Below are positions 34,311 to 43,557 of a stretch of DNA of 64,000 bases, piece by piece (the stretch's first letter is position 1; the number at the start of each line of letters is the position of its first letter). Position numbers and translations under genes: made by a program. Under the pieces are notes generated by a model. The model was not told where the DNA came from. It saw only the letters and a list, made by a program, of their open reading frames with translations, and did no database searches. This DNA comes from G038396625 sp038396625 (GTDB lineage: Bacteria; Bacillota; Clostridia; Peptostreptococcales; Thermotaleaceae): assembly GCA_038396625.1 (NCBI GenBank), contig CP121688.1, positions 1,364,001 through 1,428,000 on the forward strand. Reading direction: 5' to 3'.

Positions 34311-34952
34311 CTATTCTTCTTTATAAACAGACATCACTAGATAGTCATAGCCTGTGAGATAATAGAATACATCATCTTGTTTCCATACGATATAATAGTT
34401 ATTGGTTTCACCACCCTCATGTTTTTCTCCTTCACCAAGATATTTTGAAATTTGTTCAATGAGTTGATCATCATCAGTGCCTTTAGCGAATTCAAAGTTG
34501 ATACTCGTAATTTGATCTTTGGTGGGTCCATCTCCTATACCATAAGTAGCTTTCACCTTTTCATTCCAATCAAACCACTTTTCTTCGTAAATTAAACCTA
34601 TTAAGGCCTCTCCCATATATTCTTTTTCTCCTAATCCTTTTTGTTTTTGTAGTTCTTTGTAATTTTTTCCTAAAATCAGCGATACATCTTCGGGTAACAT
34701 TGTTTCATTTTGGGCTGCTGTTTCTACTTCTACAGCCTTTTCTTCTACTTGTTAGGAAGCGTTAGGTTCTTTATCTGACACCTCTGTTTTTGTACTACAT
34801 CTTGTTAAGATGACCGTAGCTATTAACAAGAACATCATCGACAAAACAATCCATCTTTTCACTTGTATGTCCTCCTTTGAAAATAAGTCTTTATTAATTA
34901 GACGAGTAATCCTAGTAAAAAGTTTAGAAGAACTATAATTTTTTAGATACAT
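34311..34952 (-). pseudogene. lipoprotein or membrane-anchored protein gene broken by TAA
   Basis: Two same-frame parts are separated by a TAA at 34752-34754. The upstream part (about 66 codons) has a charged start, a hydrophobic helix and a cysteine (VILTRCSTKTEV) resembling an anchor. The downstream part continues QVEEKAVEVETAAQNETMLP and then a compact domain (VSLILGKNYKELQKQKGLGE to the end). With one point mutation it would be a 213-codon gene. Because the codon is TAA, selenocysteine cannot explain it. Function unrecognised. Transcription of the second half alone is possible but no good start is evident. Confidence 0.75.
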
Positions 34953-35088
34953 TTTTTAAACGATGGATAGCATTTACAAAGAAAGGTTATACAAAATAGT
35001 GCTAGTTTGCTAGTCAAATCCCAAACCCATTCTGAGTGATGAAATCATTACAAAATATTCAAAATTTTTTTAAAATTATAATACAAAA

Positions 35089-35120
35089 TAGTATACAATG
35101 TTGTATACTAATGTTATAAT
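35089..35120. promoter_or_regulatory. palindromic operator and -10 upstream of GntR gene
   Basis: TAGTATACAA-TG-TTGTATACTA (35089-35110) is a perfect 22-bp palindrome ending 4 bases before TATAAT (35115-35120). It is about 190 bases upstream of the GntR start, in a 359-bp gap (34953-35311) with no other clear feature. The same half-site occurs at 16729-16762. Confidence 0.65.
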
Positions 35121-35311
35121 GAGATTACACATAATTATTATTGAACTTATACAAACAGAAAAAAGTACTTTGTTTTACGAGCGCATAAAAAATAGTGTAT
35201 TAATGCCTTAATTTACTATACTTATAATAATCTATTCAATAATAGTTCATCTACTATATTTTTAAGACTTAGATATTCTAAATATAATTTTTATAAATAG
35301 GATGTGATTTC

Positions 35312-35971
35312 ATGCAGGAAGAACAAGTAAGACCTGAAGATTATATATATACACTTTTAAAAGACAAAATCATCAGAAAAGAACTATTTCCCAACTCTCC
35401 CATCGTAGAATCTCAACTAGCAGAGAGTACAGGTATAAGCAGAACACCTATCAGAGCAGCACTGAAGCGACTGAATTATGAAGGAATTGTTACGATTATT
35501 CCTAATCATGGAGCGTTTGTATCAAGCCCTACACGTGAGGAAGTAAAAGCCGTATATGAATGCAAGAAAGTCATTGAATCTGCGGCAATAAGGATAGCCT
35601 GTACAAATCTCACTGATGAGCAATTAAAAAGACTAGAAGAACTTTTACATCAGGAGATTGAAGCACATGCGCGCAAAGATCTCTATCAATTTATAAAAAT
35701 AAATGATGAGTTTCATATGACCATTGCAACAGCTTCAAAGAACACTGTTTACCAAAAATATATTTATGAGCTTATTGAAAAAAGTAATGTATACCTTATT
35801 TTTTACGACAACTTTATGTTTACGTCAACAGATGATTCGGATGCCTTAAAAGAGCATACCCAAATCTTAAATGCATTAAAGGCTAGAGATGTTGATGCTA
35901 GTGTGGAAGCCATTGAGAGACATAATCAAACAACATTAGACCAGTTGAGTTTGAACGGTATAATACCATAA
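35312..35971 (+). CDS. GntR-family regulator, FadR subgroup
   Basis: A 219-residue regulator with an N-terminal winged helix (ESQLAESTGISRTPIRAALK, about residues 31-50). The C-terminal FCD domain carries the usual Asp/His metal-ligand pattern (INDEFHMTIA, LKEHTQILNA, IERHNQTT). FCD regulators sense small organic or amino acids. It is followed by an ornithine-cyclodeaminase-family gene and an NhaC-type transporter, which it probably controls. Confidence 0.93.
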   Translation: MQEEQVRPEDYIYTLLKDKIIRKELFPNSPIVESQLAESTGISRTPIRAALKRLNYEGIVTIIPNHGAFVSSPTREEVKAVYECKKVIESAAIRIACTNLTDEQLKRLEELLHQEIEAHARKDLYQFIKINDEFHMTIATASKNTVYQKYIYELIEKSNVYLIFYDNFMFTSTDDSDALKEHTQILNALKARDVDASVEAIERHNQTTLDQLSLNGIIP

Positions 35972-36124
35972 TAAAAAGAAAATGACCTTGACCTATATTT
36001 AGCTTGGCGGCAGACATACAGGAAAAGATCATCTTCAATGACTTGTCTTTTTATTATATATTATACCTTCATATATATCAATACTTTTTGCTATGCAAAA
36101 AAATATTAATGTATTGGAGGTAAA

Positions 36125-37114
36125 ATGATGAAAAAAGTAGAACTGCGTTACCTATCACAAGAAGACATCTTATCTTTAGACATTGGCTGGGAGGAGATTA
36201 TTAAAAGGGTAGAGATGGCCCTTAGTGAACAAGCTAATGGTACCATTGAAAATCCTCCTAAGCGTGGTGTACACACTCGTCAGGACGCTTTTATCCACGA
36301 AATGCCTGTATTTCTAAAGGGCATGGATGCATGTGGCATCAAATGGGTAAGCGGATATCCCGAAAACTACAAGCATGATTTGCCGCAGATACTAGGTGTC
36401 CAAATCATGAACTGTCCGATAACAGGTGTACCGACAGCTGTCATGGATTGCCGCTGGATTACGGCTGTTAGAACTGCTGCTGCTACAGCTGTCACGGTAA
36501 AATACTGTGCCAAAAATAATTCCAAAAAAGTTGCCATAATAGGGGCAGGTGTACAAGGTAAAATGCATTTGCTTGCTATTAAGCATGTATTGCCATCCCT
36601 TGAAGAGTGTCACATATTTGACATTAAGGAAGAGGTACTTGATGATTACGTTGCTAGAATGCCTCAAAAAAGTAATGTTAAGGTGAAAAAGTTTACCTCT
36701 ATTGCTGAAGCAGTAGAAGATGTAGACATTATTGTTACTTGCACACAAAAACTACATAAACCTATTATTCCAGCAGAGGCATTAAAACCTGGAATGCTTG
36801 GTGCTGGTCTGGAGGCGGGGCGTGCTTGGCCTGCAGAAATTATACATGGATCGGATAAGGTCATTACCGATGATCTTAATCAGACATCCTCCTATGCAAC
36901 AACCGGTGCTTTTGCCGGTGGGCTACCATCATTCTACTGTGAGCTTGGTGAACTTGTTAATGGTAAGCCTGGTAGAGAAAATGATCGTGAAATTATTCTA
37001 GCTTTTAACGTTGGTATTGCAGCTGAGGACATATCTCTCGGGCAGTATATTTATGAAAAGGCGGTAGAAAAAAATGCAGGTATCGTGTTGCCTCTTATGG
37101 AGACAGATTTCTAG
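36125..37114 (+). CDS. ornithine cyclodeaminase / mu-crystallin family dehydrogenase
   Basis: A 329-residue NAD(P)-dependent enzyme. The Rossmann loop is AIIGAGVQGKMHL (about residue 139), preceded by the family segment MDCRWITAVRTAAATAVTVK with the substrate-contacting Arg. Members include ornithine cyclodeaminase, alanine dehydrogenase, pyrroline-2-carboxylate reductase and amino-acid synthases, so the substrate is open. GGAGG lies 4 bases before the first ATG (36125) and 7 before the second (36128); the second is a reasonable alternative start. It lies between GntR and an antiporter, suggesting an amino-acid utilisation unit. Confidence 0.9.
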   Translation: MMKKVELRYLSQEDILSLDIGWEEIIKRVEMALSEQANGTIENPPKRGVHTRQDAFIHEMPVFLKGMDACGIKWVSGYPENYKHDLPQILGVQIMNCPITGVPTAVMDCRWITAVRTAAATAVTVKYCAKNNSKKVAIIGAGVQGKMHLLAIKHVLPSLEECHIFDIKEEVLDDYVARMPQKSNVKVKKFTSIAEAVEDVDIIVTCTQKLHKPIIPAEALKPGMLGAGLEAGRAWPAEIIHGSDKVITDDLNQTSSYATTGAFAGGLPSFYCELGELVNGKPGRENDREIILAFNVGIAAEDISLGQYIYEKAVEKNAGIVLPLMETDF

Positions 37115-37125
37115 ATAACTTAGAC

Positions 37126-37160
37126 AATAGAGGCTAGTAAAATGACTACTAGCCTCTATT
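37126..37160. other. intercistronic hairpin
   Basis: AATAGAGGCTAGTA and TACTAGCCTCTATT form a perfect 14-bp stem just past the dehydrogenase stop. No T run follows on either strand, so partial termination or RNA processing is more likely than full termination. Confidence 0.55.
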
Positions 37161-37239
37161 CAGTTATATGATGATACACAAAAGAAGACTTTAAAAATAT
37201 CTAATGCGTGATTAAAATGATTGAAAGGAGCGTAATGAT

Positions 37240-38709
37240 ATGTTTAAAAATAAAAATATAAAAGAATCTGAAACTCCAAGCACACCGAGAAAAGTTACAT
37301 TTTCTGAGGCTATGATACTGCTTATTGTTATTGTGGGTATAATGATTTGGACGGCACTGATTGCAAAAGCGCCAACTGCCATGGGGGTTTTATACTGCGC
37401 CATTGTCTGTGCTGTTTATGGTATATTATTAGGTTTTAAATGGGATGACATGTTTGTAAGTGTATTAGATGTTGTTAAAACAGCAATGCCTGCTTTATAT
37501 TTTTTAATGCTAGTTGGCTTTGTTAGTGCATCATGGATCGCCAGTGGTACAATTCCATACATGATTTACATGGGCCTAAAAATTATTCATCCATCTATAT
37601 TTTTGTTTGCAGCCTTCCTATTGACGGCAATTGCTAGTATGGTTACTGGATCTAGTTGGGCGATTCTCACCTCTCTTGGTCTTGCTCTTGGAGGTATCTC
37701 TACAGGTATTGGTATTCCATTGCCCATGGCTGCAGGAGCTATCGTATCGGGCTGTTTCTTAGGGGATAAATGGTCTCCACTTTCTGATACGCCCAATCTT
37801 TCTGCTGCATCTACTGGTCAGCATATTATAAAATTGTTTGCGAATATGATTCCAACTTCGGGATTTGGTGCAATACTTGCTGGTATTGGATTTCTAGCAA
37901 TGGGATTTATACTTTCAACAAGTCAAAGCGCTGATACTACGGCTGTTGCCGAATTAATGAATGGTCTTTCTTCAAACTTTAATTTTAACATTTTACTACT
38001 AATTCCAGTTATCTTTGTATTCGTGATGGCTGCTCTAAAATTTTCCATACTTCCTGTACTTTCCATAGGTGTTGGTATAGGCATGGTAGAGGCTATGATA
38101 TTCCAAGGAAAAACCTTTGCAGCTCTTACAGGTATCATTTGGAAGGGGTATGTTTCAGAGACGGGAATTGAGGTTATTGACTCTTTGCTATCTAGGGGAG
38201 GTGCAATGTCAATAGCAGGGCTTGTTATGTTATTGTTTGCGGCCTTTACCTTTGCGGGACTTATTGAAAAAATTGGTGTGCTTGATGCCATCATGGAAAA
38301 ACTGTTTAAAATCATTAAGAGCACTGGTTCTCTCATATTGTGTTCTCTCATTACTTCAATAGCTACGGTATTTTTAAGTTCGAGCGTTTATGTATCTATT
38401 ATTTTGAATGGTAGAATGTATGAAAAAGCTTATAAAAGGAAAGGACTAGATATCATAAATCTTTCTAGGACAATAACAGAAGGTAGTGCATATTTTGGAG
38501 CAATGTGTCCGTGGAGTGGCGGAGCTCTTTTAGTAATTTCATCATTAGGTGTAGCACCATGGTCATATCTTCCCTTTGTATTTGGCTGCTGGGGATCACT
38601 TTTCTTTACAATCCTTTGGGGGTATATAGGAAAATATCTGCCCAATGCAGAATATGACGAAGATGGAAATTTGATTGATGACAAACAACTCGTCTCTACA
38701 AAGGCATAG
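37240..38709 (+). CDS. NhaC-type Na+/H+ antiporter family transporter
   Basis: A 489-residue integral membrane protein with about 12 helices and a charged C-terminus. Family marks include the glycine-rich SMVTGSSWAILTSLGLALGG region (about residues 131-150), GDKWSPLSDTPNLSA (about 177) and ITEGSAYFGAMCPWSGGALLV (in parts, about 414-434). NhaC homologues include Na+/H+ antiporters and malate/lactate or amino-acid exchangers. The neighbouring catabolic gene makes substrate/Na+ exchange plausible. The 359-bp gap after it holds a short hairpin (38758-38794) and a small palindrome at 39028-39039. Confidence 0.9.
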   Translation: MFKNKNIKESETPSTPRKVTFSEAMILLIVIVGIMIWTALIAKAPTAMGVLYCAIVCAVYGILLGFKWDDMFVSVLDVVKTAMPALYFLMLVGFVSASWIASGTIPYMIYMGLKIIHPSIFLFAAFLLTAIASMVTGSSWAILTSLGLALGGISTGIGIPLPMAAGAIVSGCFLGDKWSPLSDTPNLSAASTGQHIIKLFANMIPTSGFGAILAGIGFLAMGFILSTSQSADTTAVAELMNGLSSNFNFNILLLIPVIFVFVMAALKFSILPVLSIGVGIGMVEAMIFQGKTFAALTGIIWKGYVSETGIEVIDSLLSRGGAMSIAGLVMLLFAAFTFAGLIEKIGVLDAIMEKLFKIIKSTGSLILCSLITSIATVFLSSSVYVSIILNGRMYEKAYKRKGLDIINLSRTITEGSAYFGAMCPWSGGALLVISSLGVAPWSYLPFVFGCWGSLFFTILWGYIGKYLPNAEYDEDGNLIDDKQLVSTKA

Positions 38710-38757
38710 GATTTAGGCAGTCCAAATTAGAATCTTAGCAATTGTGATGCAGTCCTC

Positions 38758-38794
38758 CTGTCCAAGACCAATTCTTCATGATATCATTGGACAG
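38758..38794. other. short inverted repeat in gap after NhaC gene
   Basis: CTGTCCAA and TTGGACAG form an 8-bp stem around a 21-base loop. There is no T run, so it is a weak candidate for a terminator or processing site. Confidence 0.35.
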
Positions 38795-39027
38795 AGAGGG
38801 AAAAACATCGACTTTTCCAGCTATTAATTAATAAATTTTTAGTATAATATAAAATTTACAATCCAGCAAGAGGTAAATAATGAATAAATTCATTTCAAGA
38901 TAATAGCTGTTAAAAATAATTTTGATCCACTTGAACGAATATCTTTGCTGGCTTATCCAATCTACCCAATAATATAAAAATCATATTTTAAATATATTGA
39001 CATTAGCAGAAGAGGAAATATAATTAA

Positions 39028-39039
39028 TTTGTATACAAA
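39028..39039. promoter_or_regulatory. TTTGTATACAAA palindrome upstream of C39-like protease
   Basis: A perfect 12-bp palindrome 30 bases before the start codon. Its core TTGTATAC is shared with the palindromes at 16729 and 35089. It may be a regulator site but is short enough to arise by chance. Confidence 0.35.
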
Positions 39040-39068
39040 AATAAAAATATTTAGGGAGATGATAAGAA

Positions 39069-39950
39069 TTGAAAAAAACACTATTAATTATTTTGGTATT
39101 ACTTTTGGCAAGTGGATTTGCTATAAGTGTTAATGCGGATCAAAAGGTAAACGCTGATGCTAAGAATGGAAAGGCTCAAACTGCTTCTGAACAAAACACA
39201 GATAAATTAACTGTGGATAATCGAATCGCTTATCCCGAAGGTTATGATACAGAAACCTCAGGATCTTCAGCATATAAAAATATGGGAGATCATGAGGACT
39301 CCAAATATTTTACACATCTAGACTATTTTCATATGAAGTCTGATGAAAACCTGACAATAATTGAAGCATTTCGTACATATCAGCAAACTACAGAATGGTC
39401 CTGTGGGCCAGCTTCTGCTTTAATGGTACTAAATCATTATGGTGTAGCAGAATGGGATGAATTAAAGATCGCTGAGATAATGGAAGCACATAAGGATTTG
39501 GATGGAGATAATACAGTAGAACCTGGAGTTGCCAATGAAAGAGGAGAATGGGGAACATCTACGGATAGAATGGTTAAATTTTTTGCCCATATAGGATGGG
39601 ATGTCCAATCAAGTCTTACAGAGGGCAAGCTAGAAGGTGGTTATACATTTGATGACCCAACAAAGTTTAGGGATTGGGTGATAAAAAATCTTAAAAGCAA
39701 CACACCTATCATGATAGAAGATATAGATTGGGGTGGGCACTGGAAAGTGCTTATAGGGTATGACACCATGGGAACGGAGCATTTTGGGGATGATGTAATT
39801 ATATTTGCAGATGCCTATGATACCAGCGACCACAAACAAGAGGGCTATTTTATCGTACCAGCTGAAAGATTTTTCTATATGTGGTTTGATGGACATATCC
39901 TTCCAGAAACTCAGTCCAAGCAACAATGGTTGATTGCAAAACCACAATAG
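39069..39950 (+). CDS. secreted C39-like cysteine protease family protein
   Basis: A 293-residue secreted protein. The signal peptide (residues 1-24, cleavage near VNADQ) has no lipobox. The catalytic core resembles papain-like C39 peptidases: QTTEWSCGPASALMVLNHYG carries the nucleophilic Cys (about residue 114), GGHWKVLIGYD the His and ADAYDTSD the Asp. Unlike bacteriocin exporters, no ABC or membrane domain is attached. The TTG start follows GGGAGATG. It may act on cell-wall peptides or extracellular proteins. It stands alone between terminators. Confidence 0.82.
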   Translation: MKKTLLIILVLLLASGFAISVNADQKVNADAKNGKAQTASEQNTDKLTVDNRIAYPEGYDTETSGSSAYKNMGDHEDSKYFTHLDYFHMKSDENLTIIEAFRTYQQTTEWSCGPASALMVLNHYGVAEWDELKIAEIMEAHKDLDGDNTVEPGVANERGEWGTSTDRMVKFFAHIGWDVQSSLTEGKLEGGYTFDDPTKFRDWVIKNLKSNTPIMIEDIDWGGHWKVLIGYDTMGTEHFGDDVIIFADAYDTSDHKQEGYFIVPAERFFYMWFDGHILPETQSKQQWLIAKPQ

Positions 39951-39963
39951 TAACGAAGAGGAA

Positions 39964-39997
39964 AGCACCTCATCATTGACATGGTGAGGTGTTTTTG
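39964..39997. terminator. terminator between convergent genes
   Basis: CACCTCATCA and TGGTGAGGTG pair (one G-T) and are followed by TTTTTGTTTT. It terminates the protease gene, and its reverse faces uvsE. Confidence 0.8.
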
Positions 39998-40010
39998 TTT
40001 TACATAAAAC

Positions 40011-40976
40011 TTATATCTCCAATGTTGTTTTGTCTATCCATTGCCAATCAGGCTTTAATGTCTTTACGTCTTCTACTAGTTTATACAATGCGAGATCTTT
40101 CTGTTTGGCTTCAATCATGACATCAATATTCTGATCATAAGACTTACACTTTTCAATAAAGTTAATAAAATTATGGGGAACAATATAGTCAGCATGCTTT
40201 CTATCTTTTCCCCCTTCCTTTGGACTAGAAATATGTATTTTAGGTGAAAAAAATTCCCCTTCCCAAGTTTTAAAGAATTGGGGCAAAATTTCTTCTAGAG
40301 CAATATCCTCGTTGTTACAAAGATGATGATGAATGTCTAACACCATAGGTACTTTTACAGCTTGACAAACAGATAGTACTTCTTTTACGGTAAATAGCTT
40401 ATCATCATTTTCAAGTATCAAGCGGCGGCCAACAGCAGAAGGAAGGGTATGAAAGTTATGGATAAAACGTTCTATCGCCTTGTCTTTTCCACCTTGACCA
40501 CTGCCTATATGCAGAACCATTTTACCTTGAGGATAATACATATCTTCAAACAGATCATGATGAAGCGCTAATTCTTTTTTTGTTTTTTCCACCACATCTT
40601 TATTAGTACTATTCAACACGTTAAAATGATCAGGGTGGGTATCTACCCGCATGTGATGCTGGGTGACCAGTTCTCCGATTCTTTTAAAATCTTCTTTAAA
40701 ATAGGTTCTGTATTTCCAGTTTGTTACCTCAGGATGAGTAGCGAGGGGTATGAGTCTTGAGGTAATTCGATAAAAATGAATATGGTTTTCTACATTATAT
40801 AAAAGGATTTTATACAAATCTTCTACATTTGACCGTGTAACTCTTTTTAATTCATTAATTTTTTCATCTTCTAAAAGTAGTTTTTGATATCGTGCATAAG
40901 TCAACTGACTTGAAGATGTGATTTTAGGAAGCTTTAAGGCAATTGCAACATATCCTAATCGTACGCGCACAGACAT
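40011..40976 (-). CDS. uvsE: UV damage endonuclease
   Basis: A 321-residue TIM-barrel nuclease of the UvsE/UVDE family, which nicks DNA 5' of UV photoproducts and starts alternative excision repair. Conserved segments are VRLGYVAIAL at the N-terminus, HFYRITSRLIPLATHP (about residue 66), VDTHPDHFNVLNS, the metal-binding ENDD and the LDIHHHLCN segment. Length matches the family. The ATG has an AAAGGAGGG site. Monocistronic. Confidence 0.95.
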   Translation of the reverse strand: MSVRVRLGYVAIALKLPKITSSSQLTYARYQKLLLEDEKINELKRVTRSNVEDLYKILLYNVENHIHFYRITSRLIPLATHPEVTNWKYRTYFKEDFKRIGELVTQHHMRVDTHPDHFNVLNSTNKDVVEKTKKELALHHDLFEDMYYPQGKMVLHIGSGQGGKDKAIERFIHNFHTLPSAVGRRLILENDDKLFTVKEVLSVCQAVKVPMVLDIHHHLCNNEDIALEEILPQFFKTWEGEFFSPKIHISSPKEGGKDRKHADYIVPHNFINFIEKCKSYDQNIDVMIEAKQKDLALYKLVEDVKTLKPDWQWIDKTTLEI

Positions 40977-41215
40977 CCCTCCTTTTAGTTAGTATTTACC
41001 CCAAAATAGAACTTCACTCACATAAGAAAAAAAATTCCAAAGAAGATGTAAAATAGAGCATATTTAAATATTGAAAAATTTAAAATTATGGAATAGAGGA
41101 GTAGAGCATATTTGCTACGATAGAAGGGTTTACGTTGGTACTTTAAAAAAAAACTTTTAAAATAGCCAAATAATGTGGAAAATTATTAAAATTTGTAGTA
41201 TTATAAAAGCATAAC

Positions 41216-41225
41216 TGGTATACCA
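41216..41225. promoter_or_regulatory. GntR-type operator TGGTATACCA
   Basis: A perfect 10-bp palindrome of the TGGT-N2-ACCA form commonly bound by FadR-subgroup GntR proteins. It is 71 bases upstream of such a gene and just downstream of an AT-rich TATTATAAA promoter element. Autoregulation and control of the downstream transporter cluster are likely. The rest of the 320-bp gap (40977-41296) shows nothing else definite. Confidence 0.6.
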
Positions 41226-41296
41226 CATATCACATATCATATATTACATGCTTACATCATGTAAGCTCAATTAATTTGTTTTGGAGGACCGGTCAA

Positions 41297-41971
41297 ATGC
41301 AAAAAATTGAAAAAGCAATATCATACAAAGAAAAAGTGTATAAAGAATTAAAATCAGCAATTATTGCGCAAAAAATTAAACCAGGTGAATTACTGAATGA
41401 AAGGAAATTAGCAGAAGAATTAGGCATCAGTAGGACGCCTGTAAGAGAAGCGCTGCAAATGCTAGTAAATGATGGCTGGGTTATTGTAGAGCCCTGGAAA
41501 GGGGCTTATGTAAATCCTATTACGGAGAAGGCACTCACTGAAGTTTTTCAAGTGAGGCTGGCATTAGAAACGCTTGCTATAGAGCTTATTGTAGACAAGA
41601 TTACTGAAGAGGAACTAGAAGCCCTCTCGGATGTTCTTTTAAAACAAGAAAAGCTACGTGAGGATTATCAAGCAGATGCTTTTATCAAAGTGGATAGAGA
41701 GTTCCATATGATAATTGCCCAAATTACTGATAATAAATTATTAATTGATATGCTAAATAATTTAAGTGACACAATAAGAAGGATAGGTGTTCAAGCTGTT
41801 AAAGATGTCAATCGATATATGGAGACACTCGATGAACATACTTACATTTTGAATGCACTAAAAGAAAGAAGTAAAGAAAAAGCGATCAATGCAATGAAAG
41901 AACATATTCTCCTAACAAATGATAATATCTCTAAGAGATTTCAAGAAAGTCAAATGCAAGAAGAAGCTTAA
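41297..41971 (+). CDS. GntR-family regulator, FadR subgroup
   Basis: A 224-residue regulator with a winged helix (NERKLAEELGISRTPVREAL, about residues 35-54). Its FCD domain has the Asp/His ligand set (KVDREFHMIIAQ, LDEHTYILNAL, MKEHILLT). The ATG at 41297 follows GGAGGACCGG; an upstream TTG at 41276 lacks support. It heads a run of same-direction genes: nitrilase, DUF2848, TRAP transporter and aldo-keto reductase. Confidence 0.93.
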   Translation: MQKIEKAISYKEKVYKELKSAIIAQKIKPGELLNERKLAEELGISRTPVREALQMLVNDGWVIVEPWKGAYVNPITEKALTEVFQVRLALETLAIELIVDKITEEELEALSDVLLKQEKLREDYQADAFIKVDREFHMIIAQITDNKLLIDMLNNLSDTIRRIGVQAVKDVNRYMETLDEHTYILNALKERSKEKAINAMKEHILLTNDNISKRFQESQMQEEA

Positions 41972-42000
41972 ATAAATATCAAAAAAGAGGGGGGCGTGCT

Positions 42001-42792
42001 GTGAAAAAGAAGATTTCATTAGTTCAAATGGATGTTGCTCTTGCCAATCCTGATAAAAATAGAAAAAAGGTAGAAAAAATGATAGAGGAAGCTGCAAAGG
42101 AAAATCCTGATATTATATGTTTATGTGAAACCTGGAATGTAGGATTCTTTCCTAAAGAAAACCTATTGGAGTTGGCAGATGTTAATGGGCGACAGGCGAT
42201 GAAATTATTAAGTTGTTTAGCGAAAAAACATAATGTGAATATTGTAGGTGGTTCAGTCGCAAATAATAAAGACGGAAAAATCTATAATACTGCCTTTGTA
42301 TTGAATCGAGAAGGTGAATGTGTAGGTGAATATGATAAAATTCATGGTTTTTCACCTTCAGGAGAGCATACATATTTTGAAGGCGGAACAAAGGTATGTA
42401 CTTTTGAACTAGATGGTATCAAGGCAGGCATTATAATCTGCTATGACATAAGATTTGCAGAGCTTGCCCGGACTTTAGCTTTAAAAGGAATCCAAATTCT
42501 TTTTATACCTGCACAGTGGCCCCATCCAAGGCTAGAACACTGGAAAACGCTGGCACGAGCAAGAGCTATTGAAAACCAAATGTTCGTAGCAGCAATTAAC
42601 GGAGTAGGCAGAGCAGGAGACTTAAAATTCTGTGGAAATTCCATGGTTATAGATCCGTGGGGAAATGTATTAACGAATGGAGAAGAGGAAGAAAAAGTTG
42701 TCACAGCAGAAGCAGATTTCTCGATTGTAGAAGATATACGAAACAGAATCAATGTATTTAATGACAGAAAACCTCAATATTACGAACTATAA
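42001..42792 (+). CDS. carbon-nitrogen hydrolase (nitrilase superfamily, omega-amidase-like)
   Basis: A 263-residue amidase. The catalytic triad is Glu in LCETWNVGFF (about residue 41), Lys in YDKIHGFSP (about 112) and Cys in GIIICYDIRFAEL (about 147). Such enzymes hydrolyse carboxamides such as alpha-keto-glutaramate or carbamoyl compounds to acid and ammonia. The GTG start has a strong AGGGGGG-type site. It sits in the GntR-TRAP cluster, so it probably processes the imported compound. Exact amide unknown. Confidence 0.9.
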   Translation: MKKKISLVQMDVALANPDKNRKKVEKMIEEAAKENPDIICLCETWNVGFFPKENLLELADVNGRQAMKLLSCLAKKHNVNIVGGSVANNKDGKIYNTAFVLNREGECVGEYDKIHGFSPSGEHTYFEGGTKVCTFELDGIKAGIIICYDIRFAELARTLALKGIQILFIPAQWPHPRLEHWKTLARARAIENQMFVAAINGVGRAGDLKFCGNSMVIDPWGNVLTNGEEEEKVVTAEADFSIVEDIRNRINVFNDRKPQYYEL

Positions 42793-42804
42793 GGAGCGAT
42801 AAAC

Positions 42805-43485
42805 ATGAAGGCAATGGACTTTACTTTAATTACAAAAGAAGGACAAAAGGATATTAGTATAAATTTTGATAAAGTGTTAGCCATCGGGTTTGCTGGCAGA
42901 GATCAAGAAAAAGTTATGGAGCATATCCATGAATTAGAAGAAATTGGTGTAAAAGCACCAGAAAGCATTCCAACGCTTTACCCTTGTGCTGATTTACTGG
43001 TAACCAATGATGACTACATTCAAGTACTTGGAAAAGAATCTAGTGGTGAAGTGGAGTTCGTTATTATCTTACAAGATGAAAATGTATATATAGGTTTAGG
43101 TAGTGATCATACGGACAGAGCTTTAGAAGCTGTAGGGATTGCAAAATCAAAACAAATTTGTGCAAAACCACTAGCAAAGGAATTATGGTTATATGATGAA
43201 GTAAAAGACCATTGGGATGATTTAAAGCTTATTTCTTGGCAAATCCATAATGGAGAAGAATTATTATACCAAAATGGGAAAATCAGTGAGATTCTGCCGG
43301 TAGAACAAATCCTTGAAGAAGTGAAAAAATCTTATTCTGACATGAATAATATGATTATGTTTTCAGGTACCGTTCCTGCACTTAATGGATTTGTATATGG
43401 AGAACATTTCAGATGCGAATTGAAAGATGAGGTTTTAGGAAGAAAATTAAGCCATGAATATAAAATAGAAGTAATTGGTGAATAA
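42805..43485 (+). CDS. DUF2848 family protein
   Basis: A 226-residue cytoplasmic protein matching the DUF2848 pattern (AIGFAGRDQEKVMEHI, then ELEEIGVKAPESIPTLYPC, and GLGSDHTDRALE). The fold is thought to relate to fumarylacetoacetate hydrolases, but no activity can be assigned here. It is 12 bases after the nitrilase and upstream of a TRAP transporter, so it probably acts in the same pathway. Confidence 0.85.
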   Translation: MKAMDFTLITKEGQKDISINFDKVLAIGFAGRDQEKVMEHIHELEEIGVKAPESIPTLYPCADLLVTNDDYIQVLGKESSGEVEFVIILQDENVYIGLGSDHTDRALEAVGIAKSKQICAKPLAKELWLYDEVKDHWDDLKLISWQIHNGEELLYQNGKISEILPVEQILEEVKKSYSDMNNMIMFSGTVPALNGFVYGEHFRCELKDEVLGRKLSHEYKIEVIGE

Positions 43486-43557
43486 GCATTGCTAACAAAG
43501 AATGTAGTGGATTTTAATGATCCATTATAAGTAAATAATATGAAGGGGGAAATACTT

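Noticed and set aside
34752..34754. Second selenoprotein candidate at the broken lipoprotein gene
   Set aside because: The interrupting codon is TAA, which does not encode selenocysteine; treated as a pseudogene.
37126..37160. Full rho-independent terminator between the dehydrogenase and NhaC genes
   Set aside because: The stem is perfect but no T run follows on either strand; kept only as a hairpin.
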